Assembly: GCA_017398045.1 (NCBI GenBank)
Contig: JAFQHI010000009.1
Coordinates: 124,001 to 188,000 of the forward strand
Direction of reading: 5' to 3'
Length of the DNA stretch: 64,000 nucleotides
Source: Alistipes sp.
GTDB lineage: Bacteria > Bacteroidota > Bacteroidia > Bacteroidales > Rikenellaceae
Below, in pieces: positions 1 to 9,184 of this stretch (position 1 is its first letter; every line of letters begins with the position of its first letter). The notes beneath the pieces were generated by a model, which did not search any database, was not told the DNA's origin, and saw only the letters and a list, made by a program, of their open reading frames with translations. Both the position numbers and the translations under genes were made by a program.

Positions 1-1266
1 GGTGATGGTGTCTGCATCGCCGGCCAGACGTTCCAAATCGATACGCACGATGTAATTATCCGCCATATGCGTTTCCGTCGCGGTGAGACAATGTCGTGGC
101 ACCGTGAGGATGCGTTTGGTGGCAACCCCGTGGGTAACATCATGATTGACCACTGCTCCTGCACGTGGGGTCTGGATGAGAATATCTCGTTCTATCGCCA
201 TATGTACGACCCGAGCGAGGGCTATTACCAGGCGCGCAGCGAGAAGTTGCCGACCGTCAATGTCACGATTCAAAACACCATTTCGGCCAAGGCACTCGAC
301 ACCTACAACCACTCGTTCGGTTCGACCCTCGGTGGCGAGAATGCCTCGTTCATGCGAAACCTCTGGTCGTCGAACATGGGCCGCAACCCCTCGGTGGGTT
401 GGAACGGCGTCTTCAACTTCGTGAACAACGTCCTCTTCAACTGGCACCTGCGCACGGTGGATGGTGGCGATTACACGGCCATGTTCAACATGATTAACAA
501 CTACTACAAGCCCGGTCCGGCCACGCCGAAAGGTACGCCCGTATCGCACCGCATCCTCAAGCCCGAGGCCGGTCGCTCGAAGCACCCCTACAAGCAGTAT
601 GGTCGCGTCTTCGCCCAGGGCAACATCGTAGAGGGTTCGCCCAAGGTGACGGCCGACAACTGGAACGGTGGTATCCAGGTCGAGAACAAGCACAACACGG
701 GCGACTATACGCAGCAGATGCGTGCCTACAAGCCCTTCCCGATGCCCTACGTAAAAATCATGTCGGCCAACGAGGCCTATGACTACGTGCTGAACAACGT
801 AGGTGCCACGATTCCCTGCCGCGACAAGGTGGATGAGATTATCGTAAACGAGGTGCGCACGGGCGAGATTTACTACGAGAAGAAGCTCCCGAAAAAGAAT
901 CCCTATGGCGACACGTGGGGGTTGGCCGAGAAGTCGCAGAACGAGGACGGCTCGTTCCGCCACCGTCGTATGGGCAACGATTCGTACAAGGTGGGTATCA
1001 TCACCGACCCCTGCCAGATGGGTGGCTACCCCGAGTATAAGGGTGAGCCTTATGTCGATACGGACAAGGACGGCATGCCCGACGATTGGGAGCATAAGAA
1101 CGGCCTGAATCCGAATGATGCGTCGGATGCAAACGGCGACCTGACGGGCGACGGATACACCAACATCGAGAAGTACATCAACGGCATCTCGACGAACCAC
1201 TACACCAATTGGCGCGATTTGTCGAACAACTACGACACGTTGGCCGCCAAGGGTAAGTTGATGTAA
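1..1266 (+). CDS. Pectate lyase-like polysaccharide lyase, 3' part of gene
   Basis: The reading frame is open from base 1, so the 5' end lies outside the window; 421 residues are visible. The first residues (GDGVCIAGQTF, then VIIRHMRFRRG) look like a turn of a right-handed parallel beta-helix of the pectate lyase (PL1) type. Repeated Asn-rich turns such as IDHCSCTWG and NNVLFNW follow. The C-terminus carries a calcium-binding, thrombospondin-3/dockerin-like stretch (TDKDGMPDDWEHKNGLNP, then ANGDLTGDGYTNIEKYI) that is common on secreted Bacteroidota carbohydrate enzymes. It probably acts outside the cell or on its surface on pectin-type polysaccharide. The DUF3826 gene 23 bases downstream supports this, since that family often sits beside pectinolytic genes. 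Family assignment is firm; substrate is inferred. Confidence 0.85.
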   Translation, partial: GDGVCIAGQTFQIDTHDVIIRHMRFRRGETMSWHREDAFGGNPVGNIMIDHCSCTWGLDENISFYRHMYDPSEGYYQARSEKLPTVNVTIQNTISAKALDTYNHSFGSTLGGENASFMRNLWSSNMGRNPSVGWNGVFNFVNNVLFNWHLRTVDGGDYTAMFNMINNYYKPGPATPKGTPVSHRILKPEAGRSKHPYKQYGRVFAQGNIVEGSPKVTADNWNGGIQVENKHNTGDYTQQMRAYKPFPMPYVKIMSANEAYDYVLNNVGATIPCRDKVDEIIVNEVRTGEIYYEKKLPKKNPYGDTWGLAEKSQNEDGSFRHRRMGNDSYKVGIITDPCQMGGYPEYKGEPYVDTDKDGMPDDWEHKNGLNPNDASDANGDLTGDGYTNIEKYINGISTNHYTNWRDLSNNYDTLAAKGKLM

Positions 1267-1289
1267 ACCTCATCAAAACTACGATAAAG

Positions 1290-1982
1290 ATGAAAAAACT
1301 GATTTTCGCGCTGCTACTGGCAGTAACTACATTGAACGCTTCTGCCGTAGAGCTGAAGAGCGAGGGTCGCGATGCGGCCTACGTGGAGGCTATCGTAAAG
1401 CGTTCGCAGAAGATTGTCGATAAACTCGACCTGAAGGACAAGGCACAGGCCGAGGCCGTGCTGCACATCATCGCCAACCGCTACTTCGAGCTGAACGACA
1501 TCTACGAGGCACGCGATGCCCGCAAAGCGGAGTTCAAGGCGTGGAATCTGCCTGCCGAATACCAACAGTTGGCCGACGATTTTGTGCGCTATGAGTGTGA
1601 CTCGAAGCTCTATCGTTCGCACTTTGCCTTCCCCGCCACGCTGGGCATCTACCTTACGCCGGAGCAGGTGACGGCCGTCATCGACGGCATGACCTACGGT
1701 GTGGTGAAGGTGACCTACGATTCGCACCTGGATATGATTCCTTCGCTCACCGACGAGGAGAAGGCACAGATTGAGGCCTGGCTTATCGAGGCGCGTGAAT
1801 TTGCCGTCGATGCCGAGAACTCGAACAAGAAACATGGCGCGTTCGGTAAATACAAGGGGCGCATCAACAACTACCTCTCGAAACGCGGCTATGACCTGAA
1901 GGCCGAGCGTGAGGCGTGGTATAAGCGCATCGAGGAGCGCAAAGCCAAAGCGGAGAAGAAGAGCAAGAAGGAGCGCAAGTAA
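1290..1982 (+). CDS. DUF3826 family exported protein
   Basis: This 230-residue protein has a clean signal peptide (MKKLIFALLLAVTTLNASA) and a mostly helical body ending in a very Lys/Glu-rich tail (residues about 205-230). Features such as YVEAIVKRSQKIVDKLDLKD and ELNDIYEARDA match what I recall of DUF3826, a family of unknown function that often accompanies pectate lyases and rhamnogalacturonan genes. The 23-base gap to the lyase and the shared downstream terminator suggest one transcript. It is probably periplasmic or secreted. No catalytic motif is evident. Confidence 0.8.
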   Translation: MKKLIFALLLAVTTLNASAVELKSEGRDAAYVEAIVKRSQKIVDKLDLKDKAQAEAVLHIIANRYFELNDIYEARDARKAEFKAWNLPAEYQQLADDFVRYECDSKLYRSHFAFPATLGIYLTPEQVTAVIDGMTYGVVKVTYDSHLDMIPSLTDEEKAQIEAWLIEAREFAVDAENSNKKHGAFGKYKGRINNYLSKRGYDLKAEREAWYKRIEERKAKAEKKSKKERK

Positions 1983-2006
1983 TTGCACCCTCCTGCCACA
2001 AGACAA

Positions 2007-2042
2007 AGGGGTTGTCCAAATCGTTGGACAACCCCTTTTTTA
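2007..2042. terminator. Bidirectional intrinsic terminator between convergent genes
   Basis: A perfect 12-base-pair stem (GGGGTTGTCCAA / TTGGACAACCCC) with loop ATCG is followed by T6 on the plus strand and preceded by AAA. It separates the DUF3826 gene from the converging phage-structural island. The upper stem shares the GTTGGACA arm seen in three other hairpins of the window. Confidence 0.9.
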
Positions 2043-2063
2043 GGGCGCGTGGCGGTTACGACA

Positions 2064-2468
2064 TCATCCATCGACATACAGTTCCCAACCGCGCTCAATG
2101 GCTTGAAAATCGGCTTTTGTGCCGTTTTCGACCTCCGAGATGGCCGCTACGAGGGGTATCATCTGCCCCTTCAGGCGGATATCCAACACCTCGTCGGGCG
2201 CAAAACCCGTGCGGTCGCTGACGGCACGGATATAGGCCTCGGTATGGTTCTCCGTGGGTGGGGCCCAACGCGAAATCATCTCACGGATGGTCCGCAAACC
2301 ATATTTTTGCCGGTAGGTGCGGAGCGTAACGAAGATGGCGCGGTAGCCCCATTCAAGGCTCTCGAACTGTTTGAAAGCCGCATCGCGCGAGGGGCGCACC
2401 TCGCCCCGATAACGACTCGCCGAGCGGCGGATATTGCCCGGGTTGCAATTCGACAAACCCCTACTCAT
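2064..2468 (-). CDS. Phage endolysin-like protein ("structural protein P5" type)
   Basis: This 134-residue protein starts with MSRGLSNCNPGNIR, and the NPGNIR motif with later FKQFESLEWGYRA is typical of the Bacteroidales phage proteins annotated as P5-like peptidoglycan hydrolases. I chose the start at 2468 because upstream in-frame sequence lies inside the holin gene and is not family-like. The ATG overlaps the holin stop codon (ATGAGTAG), implying translational coupling. It is the last gene of the minus-strand island and probably cleaves peptidoglycan for lysis or entry. The hydrolase role is family-based. Confidence 0.75.
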   Translation of the reverse strand: MSRGLSNCNPGNIRRSASRYRGEVRPSRDAAFKQFESLEWGYRAIFVTLRTYRQKYGLRTIREMISRWAPPTENHTEAYIRAVSDRTGFAPDEVLDIRLKGQMIPLVAAISEVENGTKADFQAIERGWELYVDG

Positions 2469-2886
2469 CGCCCACCTCCTTCTCCAGCCGTCGATGCACA
2501 TAGCGACGCAGCCACTCGAAGAGGGGCGCATCCGAAAGCTGGGCGGCATTTTCGAGGAACGACCACAGCTCCACACCGCAGATAAATCCGGCAAAGAGCC
2601 TTGCCAACTTCAGATTGAGGAAATCGAGGATGCAGCTGTCGATGAGCCAGGCCATGGCGAGTGCCACCACGACCAATGCCGCCTTGCGAATCGTGCGCCA
2701 CGCCTTGGCACTCTCGAAATACCACGTCCGCTGCTCCTTGCCGGCCTGCTTTCTGTCGGCCATCACGCCCGACAGGAAATCGATGGCAATGAAGCACATC
2801 GAGCAAAGAATCATCGGAGCGGCAGGGGCAAACAGCCCGATGAGCGAGAGCATCAGCCCGCTAAAAAGTTTGTACAAAGCCTCCAT
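2461..2886 (-). CDS. Phage holin family protein
   Basis: The 141-residue product has three or four hydrophobic segments (residues about 8-40, 67-85 and 92-110) and ends in a charged helix (LRRYVHRRLEKEVGDE). Size, topology and position directly before the lysin gene match the holins of Bacteroidales prophages. Its 5' end overlaps the upstream gene by 26 bases. If functional it would make holes in the inner membrane to release the lysin. The pairing with the lysin is the main support for the call. Confidence 0.75.
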   Translation of the reverse strand: MEALYKLFSGLMLSLIGLFAPAAPMILCSMCFIAIDFLSGVMADRKQAGKEQRTWYFESAKAWRTIRKAALVVVALAMAWLIDSCILDFLNLKLARLFAGFICGVELWSFLENAAQLSDAPLFEWLRRYVHRRLEKEVGDE

Positions 2887-3334
2887 GGGTCATGCAGCGA
2901 TTTAAGATGTTGTTTTTCGGGTCGTATGCTGTAAACTCCTCCGCGTGCTGTTCCAGGTAGTCGGTCGCACGTCGCAGGAGGGTCATCGCCTCCTGCTTCA
3001 AGGCTTTTCGCTCCCCTTCGAGCGTTGCGGCATCGAGGAGCGAGGTGTTGGATGGGTCGGGACGAAACAGCCCCATCGGGGAGCAGAACGAAAGCAGACG
3101 AGGCAGCAGCAGATAGCGGGTCAAGAGTGCCACCGCATCGGCTAAATAGTCCTCAATGAAGGAGTTATCGCCGCCCGTCAAAAGGCGTGCATACAACTCC
3201 TCGCCCAGCACGGGACGAATATAGCGGCTCTCAACGGTCAGGATATCGGCCTCCGTTACAGTATCGACCGGCAACCGTTCTCGGTTGCGAAATGCGCGGA
3301 GCAACACCTCGGAGGGTGGAATCAAGGTCTTCAT
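2861..3334 (-). CDS. Phage head-completion/connector-like protein
   Basis: This 157-residue protein directly follows the portal gene with a 2-base gap. Features such as ILTVESRYIRPVLGEELYARL near the N-terminus and EFTAYDPKNNILNRCMTHGG near the C-terminus resemble a small, otherwise uncharacterised protein conserved in Bacteroidales phages beside portal and capsid genes (DUF6712-like, from memory). A head-tail connector or head-completion role is inferred from gene order and size only. Confidence 0.5.
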   Translation of the reverse strand: MKTLIPPSEVLLRAFRNRERLPVDTVTEADILTVESRYIRPVLGEELYARLLTGGDNSFIEDYLADAVALLTRYLLLPRLLSFCSPMGLFRPDPSNTSLLDAATLEGERKALKQEAMTLLRRATDYLEQHAEEFTAYDPKNNILNRCMTHGGFVQTF

Positions 3335-3336
3335 GG

Positions 3337-4560
3337 TTAATTGATACTTTTGATGTTATACTTCGTGATTTCGGAGAGGAACTGCTGCTGGCGTTCGTCC
3401 TCGGGGTCGTAGTCCAGACCGTCGGCCTTACGCGCCTCCCAGACCTTCATATAGATAGGTTTCGAGCGGGTGGGCGGGCGATTCACGATTTCGAGCGACG
3501 AAGCATCGACCCCCAGCACCGAGGCGATAAGCTCGCGAATCGGCTCCGTAAGGTCGGCCTGCTCGGAGAGAATCACCGTATTGAGGGCCACCTCATACTC
3601 TTGCAGGATGCGTTCCGAGCTGAAGCCCGAGGTGTAATCCAAGCCGCTGAGCGAGCGGAACCAGGAGTGCGCCACGACAATATCCGAGGTGGCCTGTTCG
3701 TGCAGCGACTGCCAATCGCCCTCGTTTCGGGATTCAATCGGGATGAAGCGCGAATGGTCATCCTCCGACCCTTCGCGGATGACAAACATCACCTGCCCGG
3801 GGTTACCGGCAAATTTCTCCTCTGCCAGACGGACGATGCGCTCGGCCTCGGCATCGTTATCGACCGACGAGTCGAGCATCATCACCCCCGAGAGCTGGAA
3901 CGAATTGTCGAGGCGGGCAATATTCCAACGGTCGGTCTTGTAGGCGATGGCCGAGACGTTCATACCGGCAATGTAGGCCGGCACGCCGTAGTGACGATAC
4001 GTCGGCTCGTAATCCTTGTAGTGAATCATCGTGCGCAGGGTACCATCGGCCTGCTCTTCGTAGCGGGGGTAGAGCGGCAGGGAGCGTGCCTCCTTTTCGT
4101 GAAAATTGCTCCAATCGGGGTGGAGCAGAATATGCTCCGAATCGCGTGCCACACGACACCGCGAAGCATCCTGATGGTAGAGCGAGAGGAAGGTGTGGGC
4201 GGGGTCGGTCACCACCTCCAGGAAGGCGTTACCGAACAAGGCTTTGTCGAAGGCCAGGCGATGCAGGATGCTACGCAGACTCTCCCCCTCGCCATTGGCC
4301 GAGCGGATAAAATCGAGCAGGAGCGGTTGCTGCTCGTCGCACGTAAAACCCTTACCGGCAATGTAGTCGGCCTTGTCGTTGATGATGCGGCGATGGGTGG
4401 TCGAACGGCGTGCCATAAGTGCCAGGGCTACAGGCAACAGGTTATCGTCGCCCCATCGCCAAAAGTGGTCGTTATGCACCTTGGCCGCCCCCAGGAAGTA
4501 GGGGTCCACGCGATTTTCCACCGCCACCGCGCGTGTTTTGATAGCTTTGTTTTGGGACAT
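3337..4560 (-). CDS. Phage portal protein
   Basis: The 407-residue product resembles tailed-phage portal proteins. It has an N-terminal segment (NDHFWRWGDDNLLPVALALM) that I associate with Bacteroidota phage portals, a central mixed alpha/beta region, and a polar C-terminal helix (DPEDERQQQFLSEITKYN). Portals form the dodecameric ring at one capsid vertex through which DNA is packaged and to which the tail attaches. It lies downstream of the capsid gene in transcription order, whereas most phages place portal before protease and capsid. A 77-base gap holding a hairpin separates it from the capsid gene. Confidence 0.8.
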   Translation of the reverse strand: MSQNKAIKTRAVAVENRVDPYFLGAAKVHNDHFWRWGDDNLLPVALALMARRSTTHRRIINDKADYIAGKGFTCDEQQPLLLDFIRSANGEGESLRSILHRLAFDKALFGNAFLEVVTDPAHTFLSLYHQDASRCRVARDSEHILLHPDWSNFHEKEARSLPLYPRYEEQADGTLRTMIHYKDYEPTYRHYGVPAYIAGMNVSAIAYKTDRWNIARLDNSFQLSGVMMLDSSVDNDAEAERIVRLAEEKFAGNPGQVMFVIREGSEDDHSRFIPIESRNEGDWQSLHEQATSDIVVAHSWFRSLSGLDYTSGFSSERILQEYEVALNTVILSEQADLTEPIRELIASVLGVDASSLEIVNRPPTRSKPIYMKVWEARKADGLDYDPEDERQQQFLSEITKYNIKSIN

Positions 4561-4590
4561 ATCGGTTCGTTTTAGGGTGATTCAGGGGGC

Positions 4591-4619
4591 GTGTCCAACC
4601 CAAAAGTTGGACACACCCT
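4591..4619. other. Hairpin between capsid and portal genes
   Basis: GTGTCCAAC and GTTGGACAC form a 9-base-pair stem with loop CCAAAA, extendable by flanking G/C pairs. There is no T-run on either strand, so it is not a standard intrinsic terminator. It could be an attenuation or RNA-processing point that sets capsid above portal expression in the minus-strand transcript (inference). It carries the GTTGGACA arm found in three terminators of this window. Confidence 0.6.
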
Positions 4620-4637
4620 ATGTGGTCGGACGTAAGC

Positions 4638-5615
4638 CTACGCACGGTAGGCATAAACGAGCATCTCCTCGTCCAGAATCTCGCAACCGGCCATAAAGAC
4701 GGCACGCTGGCGATTCTCCATCTCGTCGGGGTTGTACCACATACGCACCTCGTTGCCGGGCATATCGGCCGTATTCACGGCCATCACCAGGTTGCGACGG
4801 TCGGTTAAGAGGCAGAACGACTGGTGATGAGCCGTCTGGGGCAGGTAACGGCCCAACTGCACATCCACGACCGGAATACCGTGATAAGCCAACGCAGGGT
4901 GACCCTCGACGGTGGTGCGGAACGAGCTATCTACCCCCATCTTGTCGAGGTAACGCTCATACTGGTAGTAGATGTCCGAGGTGCAGAAGAGGACCAGCTG
5001 ACCCTCCGGACGCAGCGACTGCATACGCTGGTCACCGGCCTTCCACAGCTTGTCGAACAGCTCGACCACCGCCTCCGGCTCCTCCATCTCGGCTGCCGTG
5101 TAGGTCTGGTAGTTAATCATATCGTCCTCGACACCACCCTTGATGGAGGTAAGGAAGCCGTTGAAGGTGTTGAAGCCCGACGACTGTGCCGTGTCGCCCA
5201 ACCACATCGTGACGCGCAAATCCTCGGCAATGTGCTGCTTGAACAGCTCCGTCTCGGCCTGCTCGAGAATCGTCCCCGTGAGGTCCTGCATATTGACATC
5301 CGCGCGGGCCGAAATCTGCTCATAGACGAGCGAGAAGTAGTCGGCGGCCGAGAAACCGATTTCGGCCTTCACGCGCTCCATCGGAATCTGCTTCTGGTAC
5401 TTCACGGCAGGTGCGCCACCCGTCCAGCCCTTCGAGGTGAACTTCTTCAGCAGGTTCTGGTTGGCATCCCAAAGCTGCACGATGGTCGGAACGGGCATAT
5501 TGTAAAGGACGCGCACGCCCAACTCCTGTGCGCCCGGACCGGTGAGAATGGGGCGGAAGAAAATCGACTCAACGTCGTTACCGGTGTACTGCTTGGCGGT
5601 TTCAATGTAATTCAT
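4638..5615 (-). CDS. Phage major capsid protein (HK97-fold type)
   Basis: This 325-residue protein follows the protease-scaffold gene, the normal position for a major capsid protein. The sequence has the mixed alpha/beta character of HK97-fold proteins: GWTGGAPAVKYQKQIPMERV near residue 63, a long central helix region, and a C-terminal strand with NRQRAVFMAGCEILDEEMLV. It would assemble the icosahedral shell. The N-terminus has no obvious cleavable delta domain; a scaffold role may instead be supplied by the tail of the adjacent protease. A structural comparison would settle the fold. Confidence 0.7.
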   Translation of the reverse strand: MNYIETAKQYTGNDVESIFFRPILTGPGAQELGVRVLYNMPVPTIVQLWDANQNLLKKFTSKGWTGGAPAVKYQKQIPMERVKAEIGFSAADYFSLVYEQISARADVNMQDLTGTILEQAETELFKQHIAEDLRVTMWLGDTAQSSGFNTFNGFLTSIKGGVEDDMINYQTYTAAEMEEPEAVVELFDKLWKAGDQRMQSLRPEGQLVLFCTSDIYYQYERYLDKMGVDSSFRTTVEGHPALAYHGIPVVDVQLGRYLPQTAHHQSFCLLTDRRNLVMAVNTADMPGNEVRMWYNPDEMENRQRAVFMAGCEILDEEMLVYAYRA

Positions 5616-5676
5616 AGTAAATCTGATTTTTAAGGTTAAAATGGATTAGAAAAAGGGGTTAAGTGGTTGAAAAAGG

Positions 5677-6543
5677 TTAGTAGCGACGGAACGCCTTGGC
5701 GTCGCGGGCATAGGCCGCTTCGTTGGCCGAGAGGTTTCTATCCCCCATCGAGGGGTCCTCCACGGGGCTTACATCGGTGGGCTTGACGCTGCGCTGGCCC
5801 TCGAGGAGCAGGGTCGAGGCGCGACGTTGCAGCTCGGCCGAGTCGGCATGAAGGATGTTGCGGTCTTCGGGCAGCGGCTCTTCGCGCTTCAGCCCGATGG
5901 CACGCGCCAACCGCTCAAGGCCGGAGGCGATGTTCTCCGTCAGGGTCGGGGTCTCTACTCCCTGGCCGATGATGCGGTCGGCCAGGCCGGCCTCAAGCAC
6001 CTCCTCGGGGCGCAACCAGCGACCATCGCCACCATTCTCGGCCATCAGGCTTTCGAACCGCTCTTTGGGCTGACCGGAACGCTCGGCATAGAGCGAGGCG
6101 AGGCGGTCATCCGTCACGCGCAGCAGGTCGAGTTGCGAGGCGAGGTCATCGGCATTGCCCTCGGTGGAGCAGGTGGCACGGTGAATCAGGTAGAGGGCAT
6201 TGGCCGAGAGTTCGCGGCACCCCTCGGAGGCGGCTTGGGCGATGATGGTGGCAGCCGAGGCGGTGTAGCCATAGCAACGGGTTGTCACACGGCTCTTAAG
6301 CTGACGCAGGGCATCGTGAATGAGCAGGGCATCGTTCACATCGCCACCCGTCGAGCGAATCGTTACAACCACCTCCTCGGCGTCGATGGCTGCGATGCGT
6401 GCCACCGCCTCGCGGAAACGCTCATAGGTCGCCACCCGCGAATCGGGGTCGTCGAACTGCCACTCCTCGGGAACGCCGATGGTACCCTCGATTTCGATGA
6501 GACAGTGTTCGGCTTCGTTTTTAATCTGGATGTTGGTTTTCAT
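5677..6543 (-). CDS. ClpP-type prohead protease with C-terminal scaffold-like extension
   Basis: Residues about 1-200 form a ClpP-like serine protease: STGGDV at 64-69 (oxyanion loop), the nucleophile Ser96 in YTASAAT, and His121 in LYLIHRA. Residues about 205-288 are polar and rich in Glu, Arg and Ala, like the scaffolding extension fused to many phage ClpP/S49 prohead proteases. It lies 61 bases upstream of the capsid gene. The likely job is to process or chaperone capsid assembly. Apparent conservation of the catalytic Ser and His argues that the protein is under selection rather than decaying. Confidence 0.8.
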   Translation of the reverse strand: MKTNIQIKNEAEHCLIEIEGTIGVPEEWQFDDPDSRVATYERFREAVARIAAIDAEEVVVTIRSTGGDVNDALLIHDALRQLKSRVTTRCYGYTASAATIIAQAASEGCRELSANALYLIHRATCSTEGNADDLASQLDLLRVTDDRLASLYAERSGQPKERFESLMAENGGDGRWLRPEEVLEAGLADRIIGQGVETPTLTENIASGLERLARAIGLKREEPLPEDRNILHADSAELQRRASTLLLEGQRSVKPTDVSPVEDPSMGDRNLSANEAAYARDAKAFRRY

Positions 6544-6560
6544 TCGGTTGGGAAAAAAGG

Positions 6561-6827
6561 TTAAAGGGGTTTGTGTTTATAGTAGATGTTTCGCGCCTTT
6601 TCGAAGGAGCAACAAAAGCGGTCGGCAGCCCAAAGAAAGGCATCGGTGCGGATGGCTCCGGAGCGTATCGAACGCTCGATATCGCGTCGAATGGCCAACT
6701 CCTCGCACCCTTTGTGGTTAATCAGCCCCAGGCGATTGAGTTCTTCGAAGAGGGCGCGCGAACATCCTTTCGGCAGGAGAGGGGTCAGCTCATCCAGCAA
6801 TTCGCGCTCTAAACGGGTGTTTTTCAT
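6561..6827 (-). CDS. Small phage-island protein, helix-turn-helix-like
   Basis: The 88-residue product is helical and basic. Residues about 45-85 (RDIERSIRSGAIRTDAFLWA, then FEKARNIYYKHKPL) have the spacing of a small helix-turn-helix seen in uncharacterised Bacteroidales phage proteins. It sits between the tail-tip gene (4-base overlap, ATGA type) and the protease gene. A DNA-binding or small-terminase-like role is conceivable, but no specific function can be assigned. Confidence 0.5.
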   Translation of the reverse strand: MKNTRLERELLDELTPLLPKGCSRALFEELNRLGLINHKGCEELAIRRDIERSIRSGAIRTDAFLWAADRFCCSFEKARNIYYKHKPL

Positions 6828-9184
6828 CTATCAAGGCGGAAGAAGGTGCAACGTACTTTACCACTGTCGTGTACGCCTCGCTCGATGGCGTGCAGACGAC
6901 CTACAAATTCGCCATGCGAGGTGCGCAGGCGGAAGCGGGAGCGGAGCGTAGCACCCTCCCCTTCGGGGCGCAACAGACTCTCCAAATCGTGGGGCAAAAG
7001 GCGCAGGGTCAACTCCACCAACCCGCCCTCGGCTTCACAGCGCAGCTCATGGTCGTAGTAGCTATGCAGCCCCTTCACCCCGTCGCGCGACTCGAAGCAG
7101 AGCGTGCAGCCCGGCTCCTCACCCTCTGCGGGGAGGTGGAAGACGGCCAGCGGATAGTAATTCGCGTGGGCCGGACTCCCCCACCGCTCCCCCTCGGGCA
7201 GGGGCTGCAAACCACGATAGGAGACAATGCGCGGTGTGAAATTCGTGCCGTTCGCATCCGTCGAGTCTCGGTCACCGACCTGCAACAGACGGGCCGAGGG
7301 GGCATTCAGGTAGTGACCCACACTGCTCAACGTAGGATGAAACAGCGGGTTGCGGCGCACCTGTTCGCCCATCAGCGCGGCCTGGCTCTCCACTTCGGTA
7401 CTCCAGGCTCCGAAGCGGCTCCCCTCCTCGCGTTCGAGACGCGCCACCGCTCCATCGCTCACGCCATAGGCCAGCGTGCGCACTTCGTGGAGATCGCCCG
7501 AGAGGTCAATCATCGTGGCCGGCTCCTCCTGCACCACGCGACTCCGCCAATCCTCGACCGGACTCGTCAGATACATCACATCGGCCGGTTCGACCCGCAC
7601 CGTTTTCTGCTCCTCATCGGTCAAAAAGCGCAGGTTGAAGAGGTGCGCCACCGCCTCCAAGAGTTCGATTTGGCGGATTTGGTGCTGTGCCACGGTGGCA
7701 AAATCGATTTTCGAGCCGTAGCCCGGGGTCGAGAGGAAGAGGGGGCGAATCGAGCAGTGTTTGTCGAGCGTGAGGGTCATCCCCTCCTCGGCTCCGCCAA
7801 AGAAAATCGTGTCGAAATATTTCGGACTTTCGGGCGTAACGCGCTCGGCTGCCGAGTGCAGGCGCATCTCGACGGTCGTCTTACCCACCTCCCGGATGTA
7901 GCCGTCGTAGAGGGCCCAATCGAGTGTCGTGGTGACCCATTGCCCATCGACCTCCTGCTGAAGAATAGCCGTCGAAAGTGTGCCATCGACGGGCGATGTA
8001 ACGAGTGTCGTGCGACTCGAAAACACCCCCTCCGAGGCCGGCACAGGCACTCCGTCAACGAGCCAAACAAGGCGATAGCGCGTCCCTTCGGTGTGGTCAA
8101 AGACAATCAGCCGATAGATGTAGTTGTTATCCAACGCCTCACGTCTATCCACATAGCGATTCGTCAGATGCGAAGTGACCATGCCACACCCGGGGATGTA
8201 GAGCGTATCGAACCCCGTCAGTTCGTGGCGCGTAAGGATGCGATGCTCGGTCACATACTTCAGGTAATACTCAAACCCGACGCTCACCTCGCTCAACGGG
8301 CGGAAGAGGATGCGCCCGTTGTTCATCGTGAAGCAGTTACCGGCCGTGTACAGCTCCTGGTCCGGTTCGCCATCCTCGTCCGGCGTGGTCGGATTGGCCG
8401 ACTCGACCAGATTGCCCACCGTGCTGTAGAGAGCCGAAGGGTTGGCATAGACGCGCCCCGAGGAGTCGGCCGTAGCCGTGACCGATGTCAGACGACGCGC
8501 CAAAAAGCCCATGCGGTTCATCGCAGCCGTCGTATCACGCGAAGCGTAGGCACCGCTCATGTAGAGCTTTTGGAAGAATTCCGAGCCAAAGAAACGACTT
8601 TGGAGCGTGTAGCCCGACTCCCTGAAAATCTGCTCGATAAGGCTTTTGATGTGCAAGAAGGGGTGGTAGTCATCGACCGTCAGCAATCGCTCGGCCGTCA
8701 GCAGGTCCGAACCGCTCATCTGCTGCTCATAGCTGTCGCGGTGAATCGGGAAAAACTTCACGGGGCTGTCATTGGTCCAACTCTCGAGGATGGCCTGCGG
8801 TGTCAGGGTGGCCTGAAAGTCGAGGCCCAATTCGTTGAACATCTTGAGGGCGGCCTGATTCGCCCACGAGCTGCCACCCTCACGAATCAGCACCTCATAG
8901 CCCGCATCCGAGGCCCGCTCGAGCAGCACCTCGCCCTGCATCAACACAGCCCCATCCGCCTCGAGGCGTGCCGTGTGGCGGTCGGCATTGAATCGACGCG
9001 CCGTTTCGGGGTCACGGGCGCATCCGAAGAGGTCATCATTGCGACGCGAGGCGGGCAGCTTTAGGCGCAACTTTCGCCCCTCGCGGTGGGCCGAAACTTC
9101 ACCCAGACGGCTCAAATCGAGCTTCGGGAGTGTAATCTTCGAAGTGGCTAAATCACAGTACGTTTGGTCGATAAAGAGTCTCAT
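6824..9184 (-). CDS. Large tail-tip/baseplate-hub-like phage protein
   Basis: I place the start at 9184, where the ATG overlaps the upstream stop codon (TAATG), giving 786 residues. The N-terminal layout (LRLKLPASRRNDDLFG, then RFNADRHTARLEADG and VLMQGEVLLERASD) matches a large protein common in Bacteroidales prophages, in which a short beta domain is followed by an extended hub or adsorption region. The C-terminus (ATLRSRFRLRTSHGEFVGRL) is beta-rich. A role at the tail tip or in receptor contact is inferred from that resemblance. A gene of this size with coherent protein-like composition is not what a decaying prophage would show. Confidence 0.55.
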   Translation of the reverse strand: MRLFIDQTYCDLATSKITLPKLDLSRLGEVSAHREGRKLRLKLPASRRNDDLFGCARDPETARRFNADRHTARLEADGAVLMQGEVLLERASDAGYEVLIREGGSSWANQAALKMFNELGLDFQATLTPQAILESWTNDSPVKFFPIHRDSYEQQMSGSDLLTAERLLTVDDYHPFLHIKSLIEQIFRESGYTLQSRFFGSEFFQKLYMSGAYASRDTTAAMNRMGFLARRLTSVTATADSSGRVYANPSALYSTVGNLVESANPTTPDEDGEPDQELYTAGNCFTMNNGRILFRPLSEVSVGFEYYLKYVTEHRILTRHELTGFDTLYIPGCGMVTSHLTNRYVDRREALDNNYIYRLIVFDHTEGTRYRLVWLVDGVPVPASEGVFSSRTTLVTSPVDGTLSTAILQQEVDGQWVTTTLDWALYDGYIREVGKTTVEMRLHSAAERVTPESPKYFDTIFFGGAEEGMTLTLDKHCSIRPLFLSTPGYGSKIDFATVAQHQIRQIELLEAVAHLFNLRFLTDEEQKTVRVEPADVMYLTSPVEDWRSRVVQEEPATMIDLSGDLHEVRTLAYGVSDGAVARLEREEGSRFGAWSTEVESQAALMGEQVRRNPLFHPTLSSVGHYLNAPSARLLQVGDRDSTDANGTNFTPRIVSYRGLQPLPEGERWGSPAHANYYPLAVFHLPAEGEEPGCTLCFESRDGVKGLHSYYDHELRCEAEGGLVELTLRLLPHDLESLLRPEGEGATLRSRFRLRTSHGEFVGRLHAIERGVHDSGKVRCTFFRLDR

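Noticed and set aside
6869-9064. Very long open frame antisense to the tail-tip gene (also antisense to pnp at 29479-31710 and to the Ig-like lipoprotein at 16883-18562)
   Set aside because: Composition is His/Arg/Gln-rich with no recognisable features. Codon bias of the real gene keeps the opposite frame open.
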